A stretch of 64,000 nt of DNA from Streptomyces griseiscabiei (GTDB lineage: Bacteria > Actinomycetota > Actinomycetes > Streptomycetales > Streptomycetaceae), in NCBI RefSeq assembly GCF_020010925.1, contig NZ_JAGJBZ010000004.1:1-64000 (forward strand), read 5' to 3'. Below are positions 9,190 to 18,323 of this stretch, piece by piece. The position numbers and the translations under genes were made by a program. Within the stretch, counting starts at the first letter, position 1. The number at the start of each line of letters is the position of its first letter. Under the pieces are notes generated by a model, which saw only the letters and a program-made list of their open reading frames with translations, did not search any database and was not told the origin of the DNA.

Positions 9190-10311
9190 TCAGCGACGCG
9201 ACATGTAGATGTCGAGCGCCTTGTGGAGCAGCTTGTTCAGCGGGAAGTCCCACTCACCGAGGTATTCGGCGGCCTGTCCGCCGGTGCCCACCTTGAACTG
9301 GATCAGGCCGAAGAGGTGATCCGTCTCGTCCAGCGAGTCGGAGATGCCACGCAGGTCGTAGACCGTCGCGCCGAGGGCGTAGGCGTCCCGCAGCATGCGC
9401 CACTGCATCGCGTTCGAGGGCCGGACCTCACGGCCGATGTTGTCCGAGGCACCGTAGGAGTACCAGACGTGCCCGCCGACGACCAGCATGGTCGCCGCGG
9501 ACAGGTTCACCCCGTTGTGCCGGGCGAAGTAGAGCCGCATGCGGTTGGGGTCCTCGGTGTTGAGGGCCGTCCACATGCGCTGGAAGTACGACAGCGGGCG
9601 GGGCCGGAAGCGGTCACGGATGGCCGTGATCTCGTACAGCCGCTGCCACTCCTCCAGGTCCTGGTAGCCGCCCTGGACGACCTCGACGCCCGCCTTCTCG
9701 GCCTTCTTGATGTTGCGGCGCCACAGCTGGTTGAAGTTCTTGTGGACCTCTTCCAGGGAGCGGTTGGCGAGCGGCACCTGGTAGACGTAGCGGGGCTGTA
9801 CGTCACCGAAGCCGGCCCCGCCGTCCTCGCCCTGCTGCCAGCCCATCCGGCGCAGCTTGTCCGCCACCTCGAAGGCACGCGGCTCGATGAAGTCGGCCTC
9901 GATGTCACGCAGGCGCTTCACATCGGGGTTCTGGATGCCCGCCTTGATGGAGATGGCCTCCCAGCGCCGGATGATCACCGGGGGGCCCATCTTCACCGAG
10001 AAGGCGCCCTGCTGCTTCAGATGCGCGAGCATCGGCTCCAGCCAGTCGGTGAGGTTCGGCGAGAACCAGTTGATGACCGGACCCTCGGGCAGGTAGGCGA
10101 GGTACCGCTTGATCTTGGGCAGCTGGCGGTACAGCACCAGACCGGCGCCGACCATCTCACCGGTCCTGCCGTCGAACCACCCGAGGCTCTCGGAGCGCCA
10201 CTCTGCCTTGACGTCGGCCCAGGCCGGCACCTGCATGTGGCTGGCCGAGGGCAGGCTCTGGATGTATGCCAGATGCTGCTCACGGCTGATCGTCCTCAGG
10301 GTCAGGCTCAT
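9190..10311 (-). CDS. femX: FemX-like peptidoglycan branch aminoacyltransferase
   Basis: A 373-residue FemAB-family enzyme (two GNAT-like folds) that uses aminoacyl-tRNA to add the first residue, glycine in Streptomyces, to the peptidoglycan precursor. Visible family features are PSASHMQVPAWADVK near the N-terminus, LPKIKRYLAYLPEGPV, WRRNIKKAEKAGVEV and GHVWYSYGASDN. Length is typical of single-residue adding Fem proteins. GAGGAG lies 8 nt before the ATG. The racemase-like gene follows on the same strand. The assignment to FemX rather than another Fem protein rests on gene context beside rpsF in S. coelicolor. Confidence 0.85.
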   Translation of the reverse strand: MSLTLRTISREQHLAYIQSLPSASHMQVPAWADVKAEWRSESLGWFDGRTGEMVGAGLVLYRQLPKIKRYLAYLPEGPVINWFSPNLTDWLEPMLAHLKQQGAFSVKMGPPVIIRRWEAISIKAGIQNPDVKRLRDIEADFIEPRAFEVADKLRRMGWQQGEDGGAGFGDVQPRYVYQVPLANRSLEEVHKNFNQLWRRNIKKAEKAGVEVVQGGYQDLEEWQRLYEITAIRDRFRPRPLSYFQRMWTALNTEDPNRMRLYFARHNGVNLSAATMLVVGGHVWYSYGASDNIGREVRPSNAMQWRMLRDAYALGATVYDLRGISDSLDETDHLFGLIQFKVGTGGQAAEYLGEWDFPLNKLLHKALDIYMSRR

Positions 10312-10420
10312 TCGGGGCGCTCCTCGGGCTGGTGTGTCCCCATGGGTACAGGGGCTCCGGCTCTCGCGCCGAAGCCTACTGCGCCCTGCGGGCGCCTCGA
10401 ATGGCCGTATGGAACCTGGG

Positions 10421-10443
10421 GCCCGGCCGACACGCGGCCGGGC
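10421..10443 (-). terminator. GC-rich hairpin, probable terminator
   Basis: 9-bp perfect arms (gcccggccg with cggccgggc) around a 5-nt loop, about 90 nt past the stop of the small membrane protein gene and upstream of femX. A second small hairpin lies at 10381-10395. Confidence 0.65.
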
Positions 10444-10534
10444 CGTCAGGCGGTGTTATTCGGCCGCTTGGTCCGATGTAAGCCCACGGACAGCAAGGAA
10501 CACGGTCCGTCAACTGCGCGGCCGAGGCGCGGAG

Positions 10535-10849
10535 TCAGCCGATGACCCCGCCGAAAAGGCCTCCATGCGCCATGCCGAGGAAGAAGCCGACGGCCGAGGC
10601 ACCGAGACCCACGATCAGGCCGAAGCGTTCACGAGTCGTCTCCGAGATGAACTGCCCGTACGCGCCGGTCAGAATCCCCACCAGTCCCGCCCAGGAACTG
10701 AGCAGGTGCAGATGGTGGAACATCGCCGTGACGAAGGACAGCACCCCGAGGACGAGCGTCACGGCCAGCAGGGTGTCCTGCACGGGGTGGGGCTTGTCGT
10801 CGGTGGCGAAGAGAGAGCCGGCGATGTTGGGTCGCAATGTCTGTGCCAT
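10535..10849 (-). CDS. Small conserved membrane protein
   Basis: A 104-residue protein with a short hydrophilic start (MAQTLRPNIAGSLFATDDK) and three hydrophobic segments at roughly 22-42, 48-62 and 78-98. The ATG at 10849 has a perfect AGGAGG 7 nt upstream; a longer frame to 10894 has no support. The last helix is Gly-rich. It is divergent from the ribosomal protein cluster. No function can be given. Confidence 0.78.
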   Translation of the reverse strand: MAQTLRPNIAGSLFATDDKPHPVQDTLLAVTLVLGVLSFVTAMFHHLHLLSSWAGLVGILTGAYGQFISETTRERFGLIVGLGASAVGFFLGMAHGGLFGGVIG

Positions 10850-11113
10850 GTGGCACCTCCTGCGGAAGGCGGCGCATCGTAGCGCCATACACACCCGATG
10901 TGTACAGATTGAGGGTCACCACCCCCGGATTTCAACCGGAAGCGGGTGTGCGGGTAGTCTGTACCGTCTGCACCGGTGTCTGCCCAGGCCATGACAGGGA
11001 TCCCCAGCGGGGACGCCCGATTGTCAGTGGCGGCCGATACCGTTGCGTACGCATCACAACCCTCCTGCCACGGAACGACCGTGGCCGCTGAGTCCAAAGG
11101 AGGTGGGTTCTAC

Positions 11114-11404
11114 ATGCGTCACTACGAGGTGATGGTCATCCTCGACCCCGATCTGGAGGAGCGCGCTGTCGCCCCCCTGATCGAGAACTTCCTCTCCGTC
11201 GTCCGTGAGGGCAACGGAAAGGTCGAGAAGGTCGACACCTGGGGCCGTCGTCGTCTCTCGTACGAGATCAAGAAGAAGCCTGAGGGCATCTACTCGGTCA
11301 TCGATCTGCAGGCCGAGCCTGCGATCGTCAAGGAGCTCGACCGCCAGATGAACCTGAACGAGTCGGTCCTCCGGACCAAGGTCCTCCGCCCCGAGACCCA
11401 CTGA
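11114..11404 (+). CDS. rpsF: 30S ribosomal protein S6
   Basis: A 96-residue protein beginning [19 protein letters not shown], diagnostic of S6, with the conserved [19 protein letters not shown]6 binds S18 on the 16S rRNA central domain platform. The ATG at 11114 is preceded by AAAGGAGG, whereas the open frame back to 10976 is upstream leader. It is the first gene of the rpsF-ssb-rpsR-rplI cluster. The promoter is probably within 10895-11090, where a TAGTCT -10-like hexamer is present around 10954. Confidence 0.97.
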   Translation: MRHYEVMVILDPDLEERAVAPLIENFLSVVREGNGKVEKVDTWGRRRLSYEIKKKPEGIYSVIDLQAEPAIVKELDRQMNLNESVLRTKVLRPETH

Positions 11405-11481
11405 GCTTCCTCGCTCAGTCGATCCCGGGATCCGAGTAGCAGCACAAGCAGCCAGCAGCAAACCCGCCGAGAGGTTCCCCC

Positions 11482-12087
11482 ATGGCAGGCGAGACCGTCA
11501 TCACGGTCGTCGGCAATCTTGTCGACGACCCCGAGCTGCGCTTCACCCCTTCCGGTGCGGCGGTCGCGAAGTTCCGTGTCGCGTCCACCCCCCGTACCTT
11601 CGACCGTCAGACCAATGAGTGGAAGGACGGCGAGAGCCTGTTCCTGACCTGCTCGGTCTGGCGTCAGGCGGCGGAGAACGTCGCCGAGTCGCTCCAGCGA
11701 GGCATGCGCGTCATCGTGCAGGGCCGGCTGAAGCAGCGGTCCTACGAGGACCGTGAGGGCGTCAAGCGCACGGTCTACGAGCTGGACGTCGAGGAAGTCG
11801 GCGCCAGCCTGCGCAGTGCCACGGCCAAGGTCACCAAGACCGCCGCGGGTGGCCGCGGTGGCCAGGGTGGTTACGGCGGCGGCAATGGCGGCGGTGGCCA
11901 GGGTGGTGGCGGCTGGGGCGGAGGCTCCGGCGGCGGCCAGCAGGGCGGCGGCGCTCCCGCCGACGACCCGTGGGCCAGCGGCGCTCCCGCCGGTGGCAAC
12001 CAGGGCGGCGGCGGTGGCGGCGGCTGGGGTGGAAACTCCGGCGGCAGCGGCGGTGGCGGCGGCTACTCGGACGAGCCCCCCTTCTAA
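11482..12087 (+). CDS. ssb: Single-stranded DNA-binding protein
   Basis: A 201-residue SSB. The N-terminal OB fold (about 1-115) begins [21 protein letters not shown] and includes [18 protein letters not shown]. Residues ~120-195 are a Gly/Gln/Asn-rich flexible linker. The acidic tip YSDEPPF is the docking site for replication and repair partners. It covers ssDNA at replication forks. It sits 77 nt after rpsF in the cluster, the usual arrangement. The length and the Gly-rich linker match the essential SsbA type of Streptomyces. Confidence 0.97.
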   Translation: MAGETVITVVGNLVDDPELRFTPSGAAVAKFRVASTPRTFDRQTNEWKDGESLFLTCSVWRQAAENVAESLQRGMRVIVQGRLKQRSYEDREGVKRTVYELDVEEVGASLRSATAKVTKTAAGGRGGQGGYGGGNGGGGQGGGGWGGGSGGGQQGGGAPADDPWASGAPAGGNQGGGGGGGWGGNSGGSGGGGGYSDEPPF

Positions 12088-12168
12088 GACGTTTGAGACC
12101 GGATCACCGGTCTTCGAGGTCGAGGGCGGGGCCGTACCTCAAACTTCTTGATCACACAGGAGAATCAC

Positions 12169-12405
12169 ATGGCGAAGCCGCCTGTGCGCAAGCCGAAGAA
12201 GAAGGTCTGCGCGTTCTGCAAGGACAAGGTCACGTACGTGGACTACAAGGACACGAACATGCTGCGGAAGTTCATTTCCGACCGCGGCAAGATCCGTGCC
12301 CGCCGCGTGACCGGCAACTGCACGCAGCACCAGCGTGACGTCGCCACGGCCGTCAAGAACAGCCGTGAGATGGCGCTGCTGCCCTACACGTCCACCGCGC
12401 GATAA
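12169..12405 (+). CDS. rpsR: 30S ribosomal protein S18 (zinc-motif form)
   Basis: A 78-residue S18 with an N-terminal CxxC (VCAFC) and a later Cys/His pair (GNCTQHQ), so it is the zinc-binding C+ type. Streptomyces usually also carries a Zur-controlled Cys-free paralogue elsewhere. The ATG at 12169 follows ACAGGAGAA. It lies 81 nt after ssb and 18 nt before rplI, which fits a single transcript. Confidence 0.96.
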   Translation: MAKPPVRKPKKKVCAFCKDKVTYVDYKDTNMLRKFISDRGKIRARRVTGNCTQHQRDVATAVKNSREMALLPYTSTAR

Positions 12406-12423
12406 GGGAAGGGTGACCGACAC

Positions 12424-12870
12424 ATGAAGATCATCCTCACCCACGAGGTCTCCGGCCTCGGCGCTGCCGGCGACGTCGTCGACGTCAAGGACGGCTACGC
12501 TCGCAACTACCTGATCCCGCGGAAGTTCGCTATCCGCTGGACCAAGGGCGGCGAGAAGGACGTCGAGCAGATCCGTCGTGCTCGCAAGATCCACGAGATC
12601 CAGACGATCGAGCAGGCCAACCAGGTCAAGGGCCAGCTCGAGGCCGTCAAGGTTCGTCTGGCCGTCCGCTCCGGCGACGCCGGTCGTCTCTTCGGTTCCG
12701 TCACCCCCGCCGACATCGCTTCCGCGATCAAGGCTTCCGGTGGCCCCGAGGTCGACAAGCGCCGCATCGAGCTGACGAGCCCGATCAAGACCCTGGGCGC
12801 CCACGAGACGTCCGTGCGTCTGCACCCCGAGGTTGCCGCCAAGGTCAACATCGAGGTCATCGCGGCCTAA
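12424..12870 (+). CDS. rplI: 50S ribosomal protein L9
   Basis: A 148-residue L9 with the N-terminal RNA-binding domain [20 protein letters not shown] and [11 protein letters not shown], a long connecting helix (about 40-75) and a C-terminal domain ending VNIEVIAA. It is the last gene of the cluster, followed 26 nt later by a strong hairpin. Confidence 0.97.
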   Translation: MKIILTHEVSGLGAAGDVVDVKDGYARNYLIPRKFAIRWTKGGEKDVEQIRRARKIHEIQTIEQANQVKGQLEAVKVRLAVRSGDAGRLFGSVTPADIASAIKASGGPEVDKRRIELTSPIKTLGAHETSVRLHPEVAAKVNIEVIAA

Positions 12871-12895
12871 GCGTCGCGTTCGCTGAAGCGGTGTA

Positions 12896-12927
12896 TGGGG
12901 CCGCACCCTGTGAAGGGTGCGGCCCCA
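12896..12927 (+). terminator. Terminator of the rpsF-rplI cluster
   Basis: 14-bp perfect arms (tggggccgcaccct and its complement) with a 4-nt loop, 26 nt after the rplI stop codon. Confidence 0.9.
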
Positions 12928-12986
12928 CATGCTTGTCTGCTTCTGTACTGACCGGTGTCGATCGCCTCGGATGCGTGCGAGGCGAC

Positions 12987-13002
12987 TGTTTCACGTGAAA
13001 CA
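12987..13002. other. parS: parS site 4 (perfect)
   Basis: Exact TGTTTCACGTGAAACA between the convergent rplI and MATE genes. Confidence 0.95.
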
Positions 13003-13018
13003 CGGCGAACCGGGGCGA

Positions 13019-13034
13019 TGTTTCACGTGAAACG
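13019..13034. other. parS: parS site 5 (one mismatch)
   Basis: TGTTTCACGTGAAACG. The 14-bp core is perfect and only the outer base differs. Centre-to-centre distance to site 4 is 32 bp, about three helical turns. Confidence 0.92.
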
Positions 13035-13058
13035 ACGCTCGGGCTCCCGCCCCCGCTC

Positions 13059-14396
13059 TCAGCGCGTAGCCCCGGTGACGATCCACAGGCCGGAACGAGA
13101 CCGCAGCCAGAGAGTCAGCATGCGTGTCGCCATCATCAGTGTCATGGCACCCCACAGGGCGGTCAGACCACCGCCGAGGGCGGGTATCAGCAGGGCTGCC
13201 GGAATGAAGACCACCAGGGTCAGCAGCATGGCACGGGCGAGGTAGGGGCCGTCTCCCGCGCCCATGAGCACGCCGTCGAGCACGAAGACGATTCCGGAGA
13301 TCGGCTGGGCGAGTGCCACCACGATCAGGGCGGGGAGCGCGGCTGCCTGCACGGTCGGGTCGTCCGTGAAGAGCGGGATGAAGACGGGGCGGGCGAGGAT
13401 CACCAGGAGTCCGAGGACGGCACCCGTGGCGATCCCCCACTGCACCATCCGACGGCAGGCCTCGCGTGCTCCTGAGGCGTCCCCCGCGCCGAGGTAGCGG
13501 CCGATGATGGCCTGTCCCGCGATGGCTATCGCGTCCAGGGCGAAGGCGAGCAGGCTCCAGAGCGAGAGGATGATCTGGTGCGCGGCGATGTCCTCGTCCC
13601 CGAGGCGGGCGGCGACCGCGGTGGCGATCATGAGGACGGCTCGCAGCGAGAGCGTACGGACCAGCAGAGGTACTCCTGCCTGAGCCGAGGCGCGTATGCC
13701 GACGACGTCCGGCCGCAACGAAGCGCCGTGTCTGCGGGCGCCACGGATCACGACCCAGAGGTAGGCGACGGCCATGCCGACCTGGGCGATGACCGTGCCC
13801 CAGGCGGAACCCGCGATACCCAGATCGGCGCCGTAGACGAGACCCACGTTCAGGGCGCCGTTGGCGACGAAGCCCGCCACGGCGACGTACAGGGGTGTCT
13901 TAGTGTCCTGGAGGCCACGCAGGACACCGGTGGCGGCGAGCACGACGAGCATGGCCGGGATACCCAGCGCCGAGATCCGCAGATAGGTCGTGGCATAAGG
14001 AGCCGCGGTGTCCGAGGAGCCGAAGAGAGCGACGAGGGTGGGCGCGGCGGGAAGGACGACGGCGACGACGGCCACGCCGAGGAGCAGGGCGAGCCAGATA
14101 CCGTCCATGCCCTGACGGATGGCGGCCCGCAGATCTCCGGCACCGACGCGCCGGGCGACGGCGGCGGTGGTGGCGTAGGCCAGGAAGACGAAGACACTCA
14201 CCGCGGTGACGAGGAGGGCGGAGGCGATGCCGAGACCGGCCAGTTGCGCGGTGCCGAGGTGGCCGACGACAGCGGTGTCGACCATCAGGAAGAGAGGCTC
14301 GGCGACGAGTGCGCCGAAGGCCGGAACGGCCAGCGTGACGATCTCACGATCATGTCGCCGCCGGCGGGTCCGGGAGGTCACGGAAGCCTGTGTCAT
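13059..14396 (-). CDS. MATE family efflux transporter
   Basis: A 445-residue polytopic protein with about 12 helices in two similar halves, as in DinF-type MATE exporters (VTLAVPAFGALVAEPLFLMVDTAVVGHLG near the N-terminus). It is expected to export cationic compounds using an ion gradient. An ATG at 14396 (MTQASVT) is chosen; a GTG two codons earlier is possible and neither has a strong ribosome site. It is divergent from dnaB, sharing the DnaA-box-rich gap. Confidence 0.9.
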   Translation of the reverse strand: MTQASVTSRTRRRRHDREIVTLAVPAFGALVAEPLFLMVDTAVVGHLGTAQLAGLGIASALLVTAVSVFVFLAYATTAAVARRVGAGDLRAAIRQGMDGIWLALLLGVAVVAVVLPAAPTLVALFGSSDTAAPYATTYLRISALGIPAMLVVLAATGVLRGLQDTKTPLYVAVAGFVANGALNVGLVYGADLGIAGSAWGTVIAQVGMAVAYLWVVIRGARRHGASLRPDVVGIRASAQAGVPLLVRTLSLRAVLMIATAVAARLGDEDIAAHQIILSLWSLLAFALDAIAIAGQAIIGRYLGAGDASGAREACRRMVQWGIATGAVLGLLVILARPVFIPLFTDDPTVQAAALPALIVVALAQPISGIVFVLDGVLMGAGDGPYLARAMLLTLVVFIPAALLIPALGGGLTALWGAMTLMMATRMLTLWLRSRSGLWIVTGATR

Positions 14397-14596
14397 GACC
14401 ACCGATCCAATCTTCCACAGGTAAGAGATGCAATAGGCTGTCGACTATTACATCACGCCTCTTCGGGTGCGCTCTCGTGTACGGGCAGTGATGATCTTGA
14501 TCCGGTTGGGGAAGTTTTTCTTCTGCACAGCCGGTGGACGGTAAAGATGCAGGTCAGGGTGGATGCGACGAAAAGGTCGAGGTCTTGTTCACAGGA

Positions 14597-14673
14597 CTGT
14601 CCACCGAGTCGTGCACAGGTTTTGCGGGGTTCTCCACAGCATCTGGGCCGTCGTCCACATGGCCTGTGGATAA
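14597..14673. promoter_or_regulatory. DnaA-box cluster upstream of dnaB
   Basis: Four matches to the DnaA box (consensus TTGTCCACA and close variants) lie in the 14397-14854 gap. They are CTGTCCACC at 14597-14605, TTCTCCACA at 14630-14638, TCGTCCACA at 14651-14659, and TTATCCACA on the minus strand at 14665-14673. A further weak match lies at 14411-14419. The gap is otherwise non-coding and must also hold the MATE and dnaB promoters. Confidence 0.65.
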
Positions 14674-14854
14674 CCAGATTGGCTGACGGTGCCGACGGGC
14701 CTACGGTGGTGCGGCGCCCGCTCCTCGGCAGATCACGAAAACCTCGCAAAACCGACGCGCCAGAACCGGAGTTGGGCCTCTTATTTGTCAGTGTCGTGCC
14801 GTAGAAATGAGAAGCACGGCGAGGTCCGCTCGGCGGACGGGAGGAGGCCGCTCG

Positions 14855-16333
14855 GTGAGCATTTCCGAGCCCCTGGACGACCCGTGGGCCGACAGCGGGC
14901 CCAGTGATCGTCTTCCCTCTTCCCGGCGGCGTGACGACGGAGGTCGCGGCAGGGAAGAGCGGCACGACCGCGGCCGGGACAACGGGGAGTGGGACGGCGG
15001 AGGGTCGGCCTTCGAGCGCGTCCCGCCCCAGGACCTGGACGCCGAGCAGTCCGTTCTCGGCGGCATGCTGCTGTCCAAGGACGCCATCGCCGATGTGGTG
15101 GAGATTCTGAAGGGCCCCGACTTCTACAAGCCGGCGCACGAGACGATCTATCAGGCGATCCTCGACATCTACGCCAAGGGCGAGCCTGCCGACCCCATCA
15201 CCATCGCGGCCGAGCTCACCAAGCGCGGCGAGATCACCAAGGTCGGCGGCGCCTCCTATCTGCACACCCTCGTCCAGACGGTGCCGACGGCGGCGAACGC
15301 CGAGTACTACGCGGAGATCGTCCACGAGCGCGCGGTCCTGCGCCGCCTGGTCGAGGCCGGCACCCGGATCACCCAGATGGGATACGCGGCCGACGACGAC
15401 GTCGACGAGATCGTGAACAGAGCCCAGGCCGAGATCTTCGCGGTCACCGAGCAGCGCACCACCGAGGACTATCTGCCGCTCGGCGACATCATGGAGGGCG
15501 CGCTCGACGAGATCGAGGCGATCGGTTCACGGTCGGGGGAGATGACCGGTGTGCCGACCGGCTTCACCGACCTCGACCAGCTCACCAACGGTCTGCATCC
15601 GGGCCAGATGATCATCATCGCGGCCCGTCCCGCCATGGGTAAGTCCACCCTGGCCCTGGACTTCGCGCGCGCTTGTTCGATCAAGCACAACATGCCGAGC
15701 GTGATCTTCTCGCTCGAAATGGGACGCAACGAGATCGCGATGCGTCTGCTGTCCGCCGAGGCGCGCGTGGCCCTGCACCACATGCGGTCAGGCACGATGA
15801 CGGACGAGGACTGGACGCGACTGGCTCGCCGGATGCCGGACGTCTCGGCCGCGCCGCTCTACATCGACGACTCCCCGAACCTGTCGATGATGGAGATCCG
15901 CGCCAAGTGCCGGCGCCTGAAGCAGCGCAACGACCTGAAGCTCGTCATCATCGACTATCTCCAGCTGATGCAGTCCGGAGGCAAGGGGCGGTCGGAGAGC
16001 CGTCAGCAGGAGGTCTCGGACATGTCGCGAAACCTGAAGCTGCTGGCCAAGGAGCTGGAGCTGCCGGTGATCGCGCTGTCGCAGCTCAACCGTGGTCCCG
16101 AGCAGCGTACGGACAAGAAGCCCATGGTCTCCGACCTGCGTGAGTCGGGTTCCATCGAGCAGGACGCGGACATGGTGATCCTGCTGCATCGCGAGGACGC
16201 GTACGAGAAGGAGTCGCCGCGGGCCGGCGAGGCCGACATCATCGTGGGCAAGCACCGTAACGGCCCGACGGCCACGATCACGGTCGCCTTCCAAGGTCAC
16301 TACTCGCGGTTCGTGGACATGGCACAGACCTGA
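14855..16333 (+). CDS. dnaB: Replicative DNA helicase DnaB
   Basis: A 492-residue hexameric helicase that unwinds DNA ahead of the fork. A ~65-residue charged, disordered leader precedes the N-terminal helical domain (RVPPQDLDAEQSVLGGMLLS). The RecA-like domain has Walker A in ARPAMGKST (near 260-268), Walker B in LVIIDYLQLM, and the arginine-finger region EQRTDKKPMVSDLRESG. The GTG at 14855 (MSISEPLDDPW) is preceded by GAGGAGG at 8 nt, so it is chosen over the ATG at 14807. No intein interrupts the gene. Confidence 0.95.
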   Translation: MSISEPLDDPWADSGPSDRLPSSRRRDDGGRGREERHDRGRDNGEWDGGGSAFERVPPQDLDAEQSVLGGMLLSKDAIADVVEILKGPDFYKPAHETIYQAILDIYAKGEPADPITIAAELTKRGEITKVGGASYLHTLVQTVPTAANAEYYAEIVHERAVLRRLVEAGTRITQMGYAADDDVDEIVNRAQAEIFAVTEQRTTEDYLPLGDIMEGALDEIEAIGSRSGEMTGVPTGFTDLDQLTNGLHPGQMIIIAARPAMGKSTLALDFARACSIKHNMPSVIFSLEMGRNEIAMRLLSAEARVALHHMRSGTMTDEDWTRLARRMPDVSAAPLYIDDSPNLSMMEIRAKCRRLKQRNDLKLVIIDYLQLMQSGGKGRSESRQQEVSDMSRNLKLLAKELELPVIALSQLNRGPEQRTDKKPMVSDLRESGSIEQDADMVILLHREDAYEKESPRAGEADIIVGKHRNGPTATITVAFQGHYSRFVDMAQT

Positions 16334-16383
16334 CCCGGGGAAATGCGCTCGACTCGAGGTGCCGGGCCCGATGGACTGGGCGC

Positions 16384-17769
16384 ATGACAACACCTCAGGA
16401 AGAGCTGCTTCCCGCCACACGCCGGGCTCTGCTGCACCGTATCGCCGTCGCCCAGGCCGAAGGGCGGACACCGTCCCTGGTCGCGGCAGTGGTCCGGGGC
16501 GGGGAGACGGTGTGGAACGGGGCGCGGACCTCCGTGGAGGGGCACGCGCCGGACGAGAACGTGCAGTACCGGATCGGTTCCATCACCAAGACCTTCACCG
16601 CCGTCCTCGTCCTGCGGCTGCGCGACGAGGGCAAGCTCGACCTCGGTGACCCGCTGGAGAAGCATCTGCCGGGCACCGGCGCGGGGGAGGCGACCATCGC
16701 CGAACTGCTCGCGCACACAGGCGGACTGGCGGCCGAGTCGCCTTCACCCTGGTGGGAGCGGACCCCGGGCTCCCTGCGCCCGGAACTCGCGGATGTGCTC
16801 GGCGAGCAACCGCACCGCCATCCCGTGGGCCGCCGCTTCCACTACTCCAACCCCGGCTTCACCGTCCTCGGTGTGCTCGTCGAACAGCTGCGGGGCGCTC
16901 CGTGGGAGGACGTCGTCCGACGGGAGATCCTTGAGCCGCTCGGTCTGCGGCGAACGACATGGCATCCGGAGGCCCCGTACGCCGGAGGCTGGGCCGTTCA
17001 CCCCTGGGCGGACGTGATGCTGCCGGAGCAGGTCGAGGATCTGGGGCGTATGGGCCCTGCGGGTCAACTCTGGTCTACGACGGCCGACTTGGCGCGCTTC
17101 GCGGTCTTCCTGGAGCAGGGGGACGATCGGGTGCTGAGTGCCGAGTCCGTTCTGGAGATGCGGACGCCTGCCGCACCGGGAGAGGCCGCCGATGTGTCGG
17201 TCGGCTCGGCGTACGGGCTCGGGATGCAGCTTCAGCACCGGGACGGCCGGTTCCTCGTCGGTCACGGTGGTTCGGTTCCCGGCTTCCTCGCTCAGCTCAC
17301 CATGTCCGTCGCGGACGATGTGGCGGCCGTCGTACTGACCAACTGCACCTCCGGGCCCGTGGTGTCGGAGGTGGCCGCCGACCTCGTACGCATCGTGGCG
17401 GAAGCCGAACCGCGGATCCCCGAGCCCTGGCGGCCGTTGCCCGATGTCGACCACTCGGTCCTGGAACTGGCCGGCCCCTGGTACTGGGGGACCTACAGCT
17501 TCGTCCTACGGCTCGTCTCCGACGGGGGTCTCTCGCTGGAGCCGCTTGCCGCCACGCTGCGCGGCGCTCGATTCCGGCTCAACGACGACGGTAGCTGGAC
17601 CGGCCTCAACGGCTACTTCGCCGGAGAGCTCCTGCGGGCCGTACGAGGACCCGACGGGGCCGTGAGTCATCTGGACCTCGGGTCGTTCGTGTTCACGCGT
17701 CAGCCGTATGACACGGGGGCTCCGGTGCCGGGTGGAGTGGACCCCGAGGGGTGGCGCGGAATCCCGTAG
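16384..17769 (+). CDS. Serine hydrolase, beta-lactamase/DD-peptidase family
   Basis: A 461-residue class C beta-lactamase-like serine hydrolase. The motifs are SxxK as GSITKTFT (Ser near 62), YxN as FHYSNPGF, and HGG as VGHGGSVPGF in the KTG position. A C-terminal domain (about 350-461) resembles the DUF3471-type tail of this family. No signal peptide is seen, so it is probably cytoplasmic and could be an esterase or peptidase rather than a true beta-lactamase. It starts 50 nt after dnaB, with no clear ribosome site. Confidence 0.83.
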   Translation: MTTPQEELLPATRRALLHRIAVAQAEGRTPSLVAAVVRGGETVWNGARTSVEGHAPDENVQYRIGSITKTFTAVLVLRLRDEGKLDLGDPLEKHLPGTGAGEATIAELLAHTGGLAAESPSPWWERTPGSLRPELADVLGEQPHRHPVGRRFHYSNPGFTVLGVLVEQLRGAPWEDVVRREILEPLGLRRTTWHPEAPYAGGWAVHPWADVMLPEQVEDLGRMGPAGQLWSTTADLARFAVFLEQGDDRVLSAESVLEMRTPAAPGEAADVSVGSAYGLGMQLQHRDGRFLVGHGGSVPGFLAQLTMSVADDVAAVVLTNCTSGPVVSEVAADLVRIVAEAEPRIPEPWRPLPDVDHSVLELAGPWYWGTYSFVLRLVSDGGLSLEPLAATLRGARFRLNDDGSWTGLNGYFAGELLRAVRGPDGAVSHLDLGSFVFTRQPYDTGAPVPGGVDPEGWRGIP

Positions 17770-17789
17770 ACGCGGCCTTGGCTGTGGTC

Positions 17790-17837
17790 GGGTTCTGGAT
17801 CGCGATGTTTCACGTGATACATCGCGATCCAGAACCC
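17790..17837. terminator. 48-bp palindromic bidirectional terminator containing parS
   Basis: Nearly perfect palindrome centred at 17813/17814, with 24-nt arms and one T-T mismatch (17809 and 17818). It lies between the convergent serine hydrolase and acetyltransferase genes. Its inner 16 bp are a parS-like site. Confidence 0.85.
17806..17821. other. parS: parS-like site 6 (one mismatch)
   Basis: TGTTTCACGTGATACA, one base from consensus. It is the apex of the terminator palindrome at 17790-17837. Confidence 0.8.
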
Positions 17838-17860
17838 CGCAGGCATCCCGGGCACGGTAC

Positions 17861-18313
17861 TCAGAGCGGCATTTTGAAGCCCACGTGGGTGGCCTCGAAG
17901 CCGAGGCGCTCGTAGAAGCGGTGAGCGTCGGTGCGTGTGACGTCGGAGGTCAGCTGCACCAACTGGCAGCCCTGGCTCCGGGACGCGTCGACCGCCCACT
18001 CGATGAGCCGTGTACCGAGACCGCCGCCACGCTCATCGGCGTGGATTCGCACGCCCTCGATGATCGAGCGGGTGGAACCGCGCCGGGAGAGGCCGGGGAT
18101 GATCGTCAGCTGGAGGGTGCCGACGACGCGGCCTGCGCGGACGGCGACCATCACGTGCTGATGCGGATCGCCGGTGAGGCGCTCCAGCGCGGTGAAATAG
18201 GGGGTCAGCTCGTCCGGTGACTCGCGCTGGGCGCCCAGAGGGTCGTCGGCCAGCATCGCGACGATCTCCGGGATGTCGTCCTCCGTCGCGGGGCGAATTT
18301 CAAGATCTCCCAT
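17861..18313 (-). CDS. GNAT family N-acetyltransferase
   Basis: A 150-residue single-domain GNAT protein starting MGDLEIRPATEDDIPEIVAML. The acetyl-CoA-binding motif is visible as DERGGGLGTRLIEWAVD, followed by the C-terminal HRFYERLGFEATHVGFKM. The acceptor is unknown. The ATG at 18313 is chosen by the family's usual beginning. The next gene upstream, marR, ends only 10 nt before it on the same strand, so the two are probably co-transcribed. Confidence 0.85.
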   Translation of the reverse strand: MGDLEIRPATEDDIPEIVAMLADDPLGAQRESPDELTPYFTALERLTGDPHQHVMVAVRAGRVVGTLQLTIIPGLSRRGSTRSIIEGVRIHADERGGGLGTRLIEWAVDASRSQGCQLVQLTSDVTRTDAHRFYERLGFEATHVGFKMPL

Positions 18314-18323
18314 GCCCCGCACC

